A DNA stretch of 64,000 nucleotides from Jatrophihabitans sp. (GTDB lineage Bacteria > Actinomycetota > Actinomycetes > Mycobacteriales > Jatrophihabitantaceae): contig JAICIE010000002.1 of NCBI GenBank assembly GCA_025924515.1, positions 1 to 64,000 of the forward strand. Reading direction: 5' to 3'. Made by a program: the position numbers and the translations under genes. Below the pieces are notes generated by a model. That model saw only the letters and a program-made list of their open reading frames with translations, was not told where the DNA came from and did not search any database. Positions 29,688-38,269 of this stretch are shown one piece after another. The first letter of the stretch is position 1. Each line of letters opens with the position of its first letter.

Positions 29688-30575
29688 GTGTGGAGCGGAT
29701 GGGTCGTCATCGCCAGCGTCTCGGCGGCGGTGTGCTTCGCCTGGTCCAGCGCCCTGAAGCATCTCGCCGTTCGGCATGCCCCTGACGCCACTGGGCTGAC
29801 CTCACGTGCCGTGTCGGGCCTCATCGCTTTCACAGTGACAGACCGCGTGTGGCTCGCCGGCGTGGCGTGCGACATCGGCGGCGTAGGGCTACAGATGCTT
29901 GCCCTACACCTCGGACGCCTGAGTGTCGTCCAGCCTCTCCTCGTCGTCGCGCTGGTCTTTGCCGTCCTGATCCGCGCGGCCCTCGACCGGCGCGTTCCCA
30001 CGCGCGGCGAACTGCTTTGGGCGGTCACCCTCGCAGCGGTCCTCGCAGCGTTCGTCGCACTCACCGCCGCGCGCACCGTCCCGGGAGAGCGCGTAGATCG
30101 ACTCCCAGCGCTCGTCGCCGCAGCCGCGGCCGCGCTCGCGGTGGCGGGACTCTTGACGGTCGGGCGCACCCGCACGCGCGCACAGACGGCGGCCGCGCTC
30201 TTAGGCATAGCCGTCGGCGTCATTTATGCCGGCACGGCTGCCCTGTTGAAGGCCGTCAGCGATGTTGTCGCACGTTCCCCACTACACGTGCTGCTGACCT
30301 GGCAGCTCTACACGGTCGTCGTCCTCGGCCTCGCCGGTGTGCTGTTAACTCAAATCGGGTTCCGCGCCGGTCCGATCACGGCAAGCCTGGCCGCAACGAC
30401 CGTCGTCGACCCGCTCATAGCCATCGTGCTCGGGGTAACTGTCTTCGACGAACAGATCGGAACCGGCGCTGCCCGCGCCGCCGTGCTAGCCGTCCTCCTG
30501 GTCGTCCTCGTATTCAGTGCCGTGCAACTGGCCCGCCAACCCGCCGTCGCCGCGAACGCCCCTGCCCGGGTCTAG
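29688..30575 (+). CDS. DMT/EamA-type transporter
   Basis: ~10 TM helices, two EamA-like halves (VVQPLLVVALVFAVLI; VVDPLIAIVLGVTVFDEQI); GTG start. Confidence 0.85.
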   Translation: MWSGWVVIASVSAAVCFAWSSALKHLAVRHAPDATGLTSRAVSGLIAFTVTDRVWLAGVACDIGGVGLQMLALHLGRLSVVQPLLVVALVFAVLIRAALDRRVPTRGELLWAVTLAAVLAAFVALTAARTVPGERVDRLPALVAAAAAALAVAGLLTVGRTRTRAQTAAALLGIAVGVIYAGTAALLKAVSDVVARSPLHVLLTWQLYTVVVLGLAGVLLTQIGFRAGPITASLAATTVVDPLIAIVLGVTVFDEQIGTGAARAAVLAVLLVVLVFSAVQLARQPAVAANAPARV

Positions 30576-30834
30576 CCCCGCCGGCTTTACGGATCGCTCG
30601 AACGCGTCCGGAGGGCGGGCGGTCAAGGTCATTTGCCGTGACCGCGTCCGCCGTGATGCTTGTGGAGGACGACGCGATCCACTCAGGTTGATGGGACGTC
30701 GCGTTCTCCTCTGCGGCGGCGGAGGACCTGGGAGGTTTGTCGATGCGCTGCGGACACCGGCGTCCCAGCCCGTGGATCGCAAACCGCAACCCGCGCTTCG
30801 GTCCCAGACGTGCGTTCGCCGCTTTCTCGCCGGA

Positions 30835-31344
30835 TCACGTCCGGCAACCCACCGCCTTCGCGTACTGGCTGAATGACATTCGATAGAGGCTCACAGAGCT
30901 GGGATTGCTGCGCAGCAGGTCGAAGCGCCAGTGCGCCGCCTGGTAGGTCCAGTAGTCGACGAACTGCTCGCCACCGATCTCGTAGCGCACCACCCAGAAG
31001 CCGCGCGGCCCGGCGGACACCGTTTCGACCACCGCTGGGGCGCCGGCGCTGGAGGCGCACTCGGCGTGGCGGCGCACGTAGTCGGCCTGGGAAATGACGG
31101 CCTGGCTTGCCCGGTCCCACCTCGCGTACACCGATGGGTAGACGCCGTTTTGGTAGTTGTCGTCGAACATCTGGGCGATGTGCTTGAGGGCTGCCGCGGT
31201 GCGCGGATCCGGCGCGGTCGGCAGCGCCCCGGGTCTCTTACCCGTTGAGCTCGCGGCCGGGTAGGGCGCTGGATGAGGGGTGGAGCCGCCGCAGCCGGTC
31301 AGGAGCACGACCAGCAGCGCCAGCGCGGCCGAAGGGCGTCTCAC
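30835..31344 (-). CDS. Lipoprotein of unknown function
   Basis: MRRPSAALALLVVLLTGCGG lipobox; FWVVRYEIGGEQFVDYWTYQAAHWRFDLLRSNP. Confidence 0.75.
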   Translation of the reverse strand: MRRPSAALALLVVLLTGCGGSTPHPAPYPAASSTGKRPGALPTAPDPRTAAALKHIAQMFDDNYQNGVYPSVYARWDRASQAVISQADYVRRHAECASSAGAPAVVETVSAGPRGFWVVRYEIGGEQFVDYWTYQAAHWRFDLLRSNPSSVSLYRMSFSQYAKAVGCRT

Positions 31345-31444
31345 TTGGCGACTACCCGTGCGCGGCTCGGCGCTGGCGGCCCCAGGGGCTGCGCTCGCCC
31401 GTCGTCAGGTGCGAGCACCGCGACTCTCTCGCCGGGAGCTCCCC

Positions 31445-32344
31445 TCAAGCCCGCACGAGGCCTGAGTCCGCAGCCATGGCGGCGTCGAGCCAGTCGACGT
31501 TCCCGGGGTGGTACCGCCGCCGCAACTGAACGACACCGGACAGGTCCGAGCGCCATGTCACCTCGTCGGTCACTAGGCCGTCGAGTTTACTTTTCAGACC
31601 GGCGACGTACCGCCGGGCGAGCACCGCGTTCAAGTCGAGCGCCGCCCGTGCCTGGTGAGCGGCGATTTCATCCAGGGTGCCGTCGACGATCCCGACCGCC
31701 GTACGGCGGAATACCCCGGCCAGTCGACGCGCCGCGTCGAGGCGATCGTCGCCCACCACGGCCAGGACCGTGCCGAGGTAGGGCGAGACGACGTCGGTGA
31801 CCCGGGCGAGCAGGCGGCAGCCCGCCGCCTCCGCGCGAAGCTCATTGCCGGCGTTGAGCATCGTGATGTCGCACCTGCCGGCCACCAGCGCTTCGAGCCG
31901 CTTCGGCGTGGACCCGAGCGCCAGCACATTCTGATCGGACCGGTTCAGCCCTAGCGACTCGGCAATCGCGTAGAGGACGAAGGCAAATCCCGATGTCGAC
32001 ACGTCCACCCCCACGGTCAGCCCGGCCCGACCCAGCTGGTCCGGGTGCAGGCCCCGGCGGGCATAGAGGCCGAGCCCAAGACCGCGGTCGATGCCGGCCA
32101 CGATTGCCACGTCCGCCGTGCGGCTCAGTGGGTTGTCCGGCCAGAACCGATAAGCCAGGACGTTGTCGGGATTCGTCAACGCCACGTCGAGCGCACCGTC
32201 GATCAGCGCCCGGAACTGCTCCGGCGAGGAGCGCACCGGCACCTCCTCGACCTCGAGGTCAGCGGCGTCGAGCCATCCGAGCTGGCGCGCCACGCGCAGC
32301 GCGACGGAGGGGCTGAACGTTCCGGCAACCACTCGCGCGCGCAT
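31445..32344 (-). CDS. NMT1/THI5-like periplasmic-binding-fold protein without signal peptide
   Basis: VRSSPEQFRALIDGALDVALTNPDNVLAYRFW...LTVGVDVSTSGFAFVLYAIAESLGL...RCDITMLNAGNE. Confidence 0.75.
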   Translation of the reverse strand: MRARVVAGTFSPSVALRVARQLGWLDAADLEVEEVPVRSSPEQFRALIDGALDVALTNPDNVLAYRFWPDNPLSRTADVAIVAGIDRGLGLGLYARRGLHPDQLGRAGLTVGVDVSTSGFAFVLYAIAESLGLNRSDQNVLALGSTPKRLEALVAGRCDITMLNAGNELRAEAAGCRLLARVTDVVSPYLGTVLAVVGDDRLDAARRLAGVFRRTAVGIVDGTLDEIAAHQARAALDLNAVLARRYVAGLKSKLDGLVTDEVTWRSDLSGVVQLRRRYHPGNVDWLDAAMAADSGLVRA

Positions 32345-32392
32345 CCGATCGCCTCCCCGTGGTCTTCCGCTCGCTCCCCGACGGCACGGTAC

Positions 32393-32408
32393 CTGCTAAC
32401 GTTTGCAG
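32393..32408. promoter_or_regulatory. Putative LacI-family operator CTGCTAACGTTTGCAG
   Basis: One mismatched pair in 16 bp; divergent promoter region 32344/32469. Confidence 0.65.
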
Positions 32409-32468
32409 TCATCGCGGATCCCACGCCAAGCGCACACGCGCTGATGAGACCGAGGAGCTGCAAGGCCG

Positions 32469-33104
32469 ATGGCCGGTAGACATCGCATCAGCTATGTGCC
32501 GCTCGAAGCGATGGACCAGCGCATGCAGGAGGAGATGCGGCGGTGCGCCGAGCAGGGCACCCCTCGCCCGGAGAGCTCGGCCGTGCGCGCACACGCCCCG
32601 AATGCGTTCTGGGCATTCGCTGACGCCTGGGACGCGCTTTTCCGCCAGGGCGTATGCGAGCACGCCCTGAAGGACCTGTGCAGGGTCTACATCTCGCGCA
32701 CCGTTCGATGCGAGTTCTGCGGCAACCAGCGGTCCGTGCAAGCCGCCGCGTCGGGGGTGACCGAGGCCCAGTACGACGAGCTGCTCAACTTCGAGTCCGC
32801 GGACCGGTACGACGACCGGCAGAAGGCCGCGCTCGCCTACGCAGAAGCGATCGCCTGGGGACTAGACAGCGACGAACTGTGGGCACGGCTGCACCGCTAC
32901 TTCTCTGAGCCGGAATTGGTGGAACTCGGGTGCTTCATCGCGCTCACCTTCGGCCAGCAGAGTTGGATCCGGTTACTAGGCATCGATCACCACGAGTACC
33001 TCGCTGGATCGGCCACCGCACTCGCACCCGGCTTCGGAGATGCGCACACCGCGGAGGCGTCCAAGGCATCGGCCGGATACTGGGCAGCCGGCTCGAACTC
33101 ATGA
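32469..33104 (+). CDS. Carboxymuconolactone decarboxylase/AhpD-like protein
   Basis: CRVYISRTVRCEFCGNQRSVQAAASGVTEAQYDELLNFESADRYDDRQKAALAYAEAIAW. Confidence 0.85.
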   Translation: MAGRHRISYVPLEAMDQRMQEEMRRCAEQGTPRPESSAVRAHAPNAFWAFADAWDALFRQGVCEHALKDLCRVYISRTVRCEFCGNQRSVQAAASGVTEAQYDELLNFESADRYDDRQKAALAYAEAIAWGLDSDELWARLHRYFSEPELVELGCFIALTFGQQSWIRLLGIDHHEYLAGSATALAPGFGDAHTAEASKASAGYWAAGSNS

Positions 33105-33385
33105 GCACAACCCTCGCGACCACAACCGTTCGTTAAGTATCCGTATGTTCGAGCCGGAGTACCGACTGCGGGGCTGGCCGCAAAGACCCGTGCCCGACGG
33201 GACGGCAACCCCCGGAGCCCCGCAAGGACGACGTCGAGCACCGTCCCGGGCGGTGAGACGACGGGTGCACCTCTTCCTTGCGAAACTGCTGAGGCCGCGT
33301 CGCCGAGGCCGGTGAACGGTTACCGGTCAATAGGCTGCGCCGCACCTCGGTAGGGCATCTCGGCGTGCATCTGCCAGGCTCTCGA

Positions 33386-34726
33386 TCAGGCGAGAATGCG
33401 GACCGGCGTCTCGATGAGGCCGACGAACTCCTGCATCCACCGAGCTGCGGTGGCACCGTCGATGGGGCGGTGATCGACCGAAAGGGTGACACGCATTACC
33501 GTACCTACGGCGAGCTTGCCGTTGTGGGCCAACGGCTGCTCGACGGCGACGCCCACAGCGAGAATGGCGGCCTGCGGCGGATTGATTATCGCCGCGAACT
33601 CGCGCGTGCCGTACCTGCCGAGGTTTGTGACGGTGATCGATCCCCCCGCCAACTCGTGCAGTTGCAGCCGACCGGATCGCCCCCGTTCCGCGAAGTCGCG
33701 CGTCGCTGTAGCGACCGCGGTGACCCGCTGGCCCCCGACGTCGCGCAGGACTGGCGTGACCAGACCCGAATCGGTGGCAATCGCCACGCCGACGTCGACG
33801 TACGCGTAACTGCGGACGGCGTCCGGCGTCCAAATCACGTTCATCTCGGGCACCAATTCGTGCGCCCGCGCAACGGCCTTGATCACCAAGTCGTTCAGGG
33901 AGATTCGGACCTCAGCCGACTCGTTGAGCTCACGTCGCAGTCTCAAGAGGCGGTCGACCCGCGGCTCGCCGGAGAGGTAGAACTGCGGAGCGCTTGCGAT
34001 GCTTTCGCTCAGCCGAGCGGCGATGGCCCGCCGCATCCGCGAGTGCGGAACATCGCGGAAGGCGCTGGACCCCAGGGCTCCGCGGTCCTGCGCGCCGGGC
34101 AGCGGCTCGGGCGCCTGCACGGTGGCAACCCGCTGTGATCTGCCAGACGTGCCGTCGCGCTGCTGGCTGATCGCGGTCTCGACGTCACGCCGCACAATGC
34201 GGTGCGAAGGCCCTGAGCCGGTGATCGACTGGACGTCGACCCCCGCCTCCCGCGCGAGGCGCCGGGCGAGCGGGCTGATGAATATGCGATTGTCCGCCGC
34301 CGGAACGTTCCCGTCGGCGACTCCCCCACCACTGCCTTGAGGGATCACCCCGTCCGTTACGGTCATGTCGACCTCGACCTCGACCTCGACCGCGTCGGCG
34401 CCGGGCGGCTCATCGAGGCCGTCCTCGGCTCCGGACGGACCCACGCCCAGCTCGACCAGCGTCGCGTCGAGGTCGACGAGTCGTTCGCCGGGATCGCCGA
34501 TGACGGCGATCGGTTCGCCGACCCGCACGTCGGCTCCCTGCGCCACGAGCGTCGTGAGGATCACCCCGTCGGACTCGGCCTCGACCTCGACCACCGCCTT
34601 CGCCGTCTCCACAGTCACGATGGCGTCGTGAGCGGCATAGGGGACGTTCTCGGCCACCGACCAGGAAACCAAGGTGGCTTCCGGCGTGTCGGTCGCAATC
34701 TCGGGCATGCGCAGCAGCGACGGCAC
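33386..34726 (-). CDS. Dihydrolipoamide acyltransferase (E2) of a 2-oxoacid dehydrogenase complex
   Basis: Lipoyl domain (VETAKAVVEVEAESDG), peripheral subunit-binding domain (FISPLARRLAREAGVDVQSITGSGPSHRIVRRDVE), catalytic SVDHRPIDGATAARWMQEF; GTG start just after the E1 stop. Confidence 0.93.
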   Translation of the reverse strand: MPSLLRMPEIATDTPEATLVSWSVAENVPYAAHDAIVTVETAKAVVEVEAESDGVILTTLVAQGADVRVGEPIAVIGDPGERLVDLDATLVELGVGPSGAEDGLDEPPGADAVEVEVEVDMTVTDGVIPQGSGGGVADGNVPAADNRIFISPLARRLAREAGVDVQSITGSGPSHRIVRRDVETAISQQRDGTSGRSQRVATVQAPEPLPGAQDRGALGSSAFRDVPHSRMRRAIAARLSESIASAPQFYLSGEPRVDRLLRLRRELNESAEVRISLNDLVIKAVARAHELVPEMNVIWTPDAVRSYAYVDVGVAIATDSGLVTPVLRDVGGQRVTAVATATRDFAERGRSGRLQLHELAGGSITVTNLGRYGTREFAAIINPPQAAILAVGVAVEQPLAHNGKLAVGTVMRVTLSVDHRPIDGATAARWMQEFVGLIETPVRILA

Positions 34727-34728
34727 GG

Positions 34729-36912
34729 TCAGTGACCAGCCATCTCGCGCAGCGCCGCGACGACCGCGGCGTCCTTGGCGATCGCGGCACGTTCCAGCAC
34801 CCGGCTGATGCTCGGGGACGCCTCTGCGCCGGTGACCCGCTGCACCGGCTGGTCGAGGTAGTCGAAGAACCGGCGCTGGATCTCGTCGGCCAGCCAACCG
34901 CCGTAGGACGGTCCGAGGGAGCCCTGCTCGGCGATCAGCACGTTGTTCGTCTTCCTGATGCTGGCGCCGATCGTTTCCCAGTCGATGCTCGCCCGGTCGA
35001 GCCAGCGCAGGTCGACCACTTCGGCGTCGACCGAGCCCAGCTCGTCGACCGCCTGGAGCACGTAGTTGGTCATGGCGAGGTAGGTCAGCACGGTGGCATC
35101 GGTGCCGGCGCGCCGAACCGCTGCCCGGCCGACCGGCAGCACATAGTCGTAGTCGTCGATCGGACCGTCGCCGTGGGTGGCATAGAGATCCACGTGTTCG
35201 AGGACGACGACCGGGTCGCGGCACAGCAGCGCGGCGTTCATCAGGCCTACGTAGTCGAAGGGCGTCGACGGCGCGACGATGCGCCAGCCCACAGAGGTCG
35301 CGAATATCCCGGCCGGATCCATGGAGTGCTGGGAGCCGTAGCCGGTGCCCATCGCGACCTTGCTGCGCAAGACCAGCGGCACCTCGTCGTCGCCGCCAAA
35401 CATGTGCCGGGCCTTGGCTATTTGGTTGAACAGCTGGTCTGCCGCCACCCACATGAAATCTGCGTACATGAATTCCACGACCGGCGTGAACCGACCGTCG
35501 AGAGCGATGCCGCCGCCAAGGCCGGCGAAGGCGTTCTCGCTGATGGGGGTACCGAGTACGCGGTCTGGGAATGCGTCCTTGAGCCCCCGCGTCGCGCCGT
35601 TGGTGCCGCCGTTGAGCCGGTGCACATCCTCGCCGAGCACGACGATCGACTCATCGGTGGCCATGCGCCGGCGCATCACCGCAGCGACGGCGTCGATGAA
35701 TTTCACCTCCCCGATCTCGCAGTCAGCGCTGTTCACACCATCGACCAGCCGTGCGCGGTCGAACTCGCGCAGATCGCCGCGGATCCCCACGTTGGCGAAG
35801 CCGGGGTCGGGCCACTCGGTGGGCTTGATCCGTCGCTGCCCCCGTTTGCCGCCAGGCAGCGGTTCGAGGAGTTCGGCCCCGACCTGCTCGAGCAGATCCT
35901 TGGCCTGGTCGACAGCCGCTGCTGTGTCCGCCGGGGCCAATATGGCGCGCCGGTGCAACTGGCGCACGACCTGATCAATGGGGTCACGGGCGCGCCATTC
36001 CTCTTCCTCCGCCTTCGTCCGGTAGCGGAACGCGCTGCCGGGGAACGAGCCGTTCTGGTGGAAGTAGCGGTAGACATCTGCCTCGATGAGCGTGGGGCCC
36101 CGGCCGGCGCGCAGGTGGGAAAGCGCTTCCTGCATGGCCAGATACACCGCGAGCGGGTTCATGCCGTCGACGCGGAAGGACGCGATGCCGAAGCCGGGAC
36201 CGCGGGCGGACAATCGAGGTTCGCCGGTCGCTTCGGTGACGGAGGTGGAGACGGCGTACTGATTGTTCTCGACGAAGAAGCAGAGGGGCAGCTTCCACGC
36301 ACTGGCCAGGTTGAAGGTCTCCAGGGTCGAACCGATGTTGGCGGCCCCGTCGCCGAAGTAAGTTACCGCGACCGCGTCGGTGCCCGCTTGGCGATGCGAC
36401 CACGCCGACCCGGCGGCGAGCGGTACCCCGCCACCGACGATCGCGTTCGTGCCGATCGCGCCGGCCTCCTTCCACTGCAGGTGCATGGAGCCGCCGCGGC
36501 CGTGGGAGAAGCCGCGATCGAGGCCGCAGATCTCGGCGAGGGTTCTCAGGACGACCGCGCGTACGTCGTCCGAGTACGGCTCGGTGGGGTGGATGCCCTT
36601 CGGCTCCACGTGCCCGATGGCTTTGGCCAGGAACTGGTGGTGTCCGCGGTGGGAGCCGTTCACGGTGTCCTGGCTGGTCAGCGGAAGGACCGAGCCGACG
36701 GCGCCGCCCTCCTGCCCGATGCTGGAATGGGCCGGGCCGTGGACCAAGCCGTCGTTGGCCAGGTCGAGGACGTACTCCTCGAACGTTCGGATCAGGACGA
36801 GCTGGCTGAACATCGCCGTCAGCAGGTGCGGATCGGCCGCGTCCCAGTCCGCGTCGGTCGCGACGATCTCGACCCAGGGCGCGTCCGGCACCAGGCGCTC
36901 GTGCACGGCCAT
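34729..36912 (-). CDS. Fused E1 alpha-beta subunit of a 2-oxoacid/acetoin-type dehydrogenase
   Basis: ThDP-binding GDGAANIGSTLETFNLASAWKLPLCFFVENNQYAVST; beta-half LGEDVHRLNGGTNGATRGLKDAFPDRVLGTPISENAFAGLGGGIALDG. Confidence 0.93.
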   Translation of the reverse strand: MAVHERLVPDAPWVEIVATDADWDAADPHLLTAMFSQLVLIRTFEEYVLDLANDGLVHGPAHSSIGQEGGAVGSVLPLTSQDTVNGSHRGHHQFLAKAIGHVEPKGIHPTEPYSDDVRAVVLRTLAEICGLDRGFSHGRGGSMHLQWKEAGAIGTNAIVGGGVPLAAGSAWSHRQAGTDAVAVTYFGDGAANIGSTLETFNLASAWKLPLCFFVENNQYAVSTSVTEATGEPRLSARGPGFGIASFRVDGMNPLAVYLAMQEALSHLRAGRGPTLIEADVYRYFHQNGSFPGSAFRYRTKAEEEEWRARDPIDQVVRQLHRRAILAPADTAAAVDQAKDLLEQVGAELLEPLPGGKRGQRRIKPTEWPDPGFANVGIRGDLREFDRARLVDGVNSADCEIGEVKFIDAVAAVMRRRMATDESIVVLGEDVHRLNGGTNGATRGLKDAFPDRVLGTPISENAFAGLGGGIALDGRFTPVVEFMYADFMWVAADQLFNQIAKARHMFGGDDEVPLVLRSKVAMGTGYGSQHSMDPAGIFATSVGWRIVAPSTPFDYVGLMNAALLCRDPVVVLEHVDLYATHGDGPIDDYDYVLPVGRAAVRRAGTDATVLTYLAMTNYVLQAVDELGSVDAEVVDLRWLDRASIDWETIGASIRKTNNVLIAEQGSLGPSYGGWLADEIQRRFFDYLDQPVQRVTGAEASPSISRVLERAAIAKDAAVVAALREMAGH

Positions 36913-36955
36913 AACTGCTCTCCCTTCGGCGTCCTCCTGGCAGCGTGGCACCTAG

Positions 36956-36963
36956 TGGATCCA
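36956..36963. promoter_or_regulatory. Putative GntR(FCD) operator TGGATCCA
   Basis: Paired with a second copy at 37020 in the divergent E1/VOC region. Confidence 0.5.
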
Positions 36964-37019
36964 TTTCCAAGTGTCTCGGAGGGTTCTCTCGCTCAACTGA
37001 GCAGATCTGGGCTATCTTT

Positions 37020-37027
37020 TGGATCCA
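37020..37027. promoter_or_regulatory. Putative GntR(FCD) operator TGGATCCA
   Basis: Second copy, just upstream of the VOC gene start. Confidence 0.5.
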
Positions 37028-37046
37028 GCTCGCCGAGAGGACGACC

Positions 37047-37559
37047 ATGACCGCTGGCCTGCCGGGACTTGTACGGCTCGACCACATCGGGTTCACCGTC
37101 CCCGACCTCGACCAGGCCCACTCCTTCCTGGTGGACGTCTTGGGTTGCGAGTACATGTACACGCTCGGCCCGTACCGGCACGACGACAGTGACTGGATGC
37201 GGGAGCACCTGAACGTGCACCCGCGAGCGGTGATGCGCAGACTGCACTTCTACCGCTGCGGCACGCAGGCCGTCTTCGAGGTCTTCGACTACGCCGCACC
37301 GGAACGCAACCTCGAGCAGCCCCGCAACTCCGACGTTGGCGGCCACCATGTCGCTCTCTACGTCGACGACCTCGACGCCGCCGTCGCCTACCTACGCGAG
37401 CAGGGCGTCACCGTGTGCGGCGAGCCGACTCGGAGCTCGGGGCCATCGGAGGGACAGCGCTGGGTTTATTTCCTGTCGCCGTGGGGAATGCAGTTCGAGC
37501 TCGTCTCGTACCCGCACGGCAAGGCCTTCGACCGACAGCGCCGGAGCACCACGGCGTGA
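37047..37559 (+). CDS. VOC family protein (extradiol-dioxygenase/lyase-like fold)
   Basis: GLVRLDHIGFTVPDLDQAHSFLVDVLGCEYMY...HHVALYVDDLDAAVAYLREQGV...YFLSPWGMQFELVSYPHGK. Confidence 0.92.
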   Translation: MTAGLPGLVRLDHIGFTVPDLDQAHSFLVDVLGCEYMYTLGPYRHDDSDWMREHLNVHPRAVMRRLHFYRCGTQAVFEVFDYAAPERNLEQPRNSDVGGHHVALYVDDLDAAVAYLREQGVTVCGEPTRSSGPSEGQRWVYFLSPWGMQFELVSYPHGKAFDRQRRSTTA

Positions 37560-38254
37560 CCCGACCCGGCGGCGAAACCCGTGGCGGCGGCGTGACAGCG
37601 GCCGGCCCCGGCACGACGAGTGAGCGCATCGCCTGCTATCTACGCAGGGAGATCCTCGACGGGACTATCGGCCCAGGGCAGCGCATCCGCCAGGAGGACG
37701 TCGCCGAACGACTGGGCGCCAGCAGACTGCCGGTCCGCGAGGCTCTGCGGATGCTCGCAGCCGAGGGGCTGACCGAGCTGGAGACCAACAAGGGCGCGCG
37801 GGTGCCCGCCCTCGACAGCCACGAGGTCGACGTGATCTACCAGATGCGGGAGCGGCTGGAACCACTTGCGGTGACGCAGAGCATTGCCAACCTCAGCGCG
37901 GACGCGCTGGCCGAACTGGACGTCATACAGACCCGGATCGAACGCGGCGACGACGTCGGCGAGTTCCTGCGGCTCGATCGCGAGTTCCATCTGCTGAGTT
38001 ACTCCGGCTGCGCCATCGAGCAGTTGCTGTCGAGCGTGACCCGGCTGTGGAACTGCACGCAGCACTACCGCCGGGCGTTCATGACAATCAGCGGATCGGG
38101 ACGGCGCTGGATCGTGAACGCCGAGCACCGCCTGCTCTTGGACGCCCTTGTCCGCCGTGACCCGACCGACGCGGAGCGCTACCTGTCCGGTCACATCCGC
38201 CGCACCCGGATGGAGCTGGCGAGGCACCCTGAGGTGTTCACCGGCCGAGGATGA
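37556..38254 (+). CDS. GntR family regulator with FCD domain
   Basis: ERIACYLRREILDGTIGPGQRIRQEDVAERLGASRLPVREALRMLAAEGLTELETNKGARV; GTG start overlaps the VOC stop. Confidence 0.93.
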   Translation: MTRPGGETRGGGVTAAGPGTTSERIACYLRREILDGTIGPGQRIRQEDVAERLGASRLPVREALRMLAAEGLTELETNKGARVPALDSHEVDVIYQMRERLEPLAVTQSIANLSADALAELDVIQTRIERGDDVGEFLRLDREFHLLSYSGCAIEQLLSSVTRLWNCTQHYRRAFMTISGSGRRWIVNAEHRLLLDALVRRDPTDAERYLSGHIRRTRMELARHPEVFTGRG

Positions 38255-38269
38255 GTCGCGGTCGCCCGC

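Noticed and set aside
33386-35452. 688-aa minus ORF taken as a single long E2 protein
   Set aside because: The first ~240 codons are the off-frame of E1; the E2 lipoyl domain begins at the GTG at 34726 right after the E1 stop
34732-37050. 772-aa + strand ORF antisense to the fused E1 gene
   Set aside because: Antisense shadow ORF with no recognisable motifs; E1 on the minus strand is unambiguous
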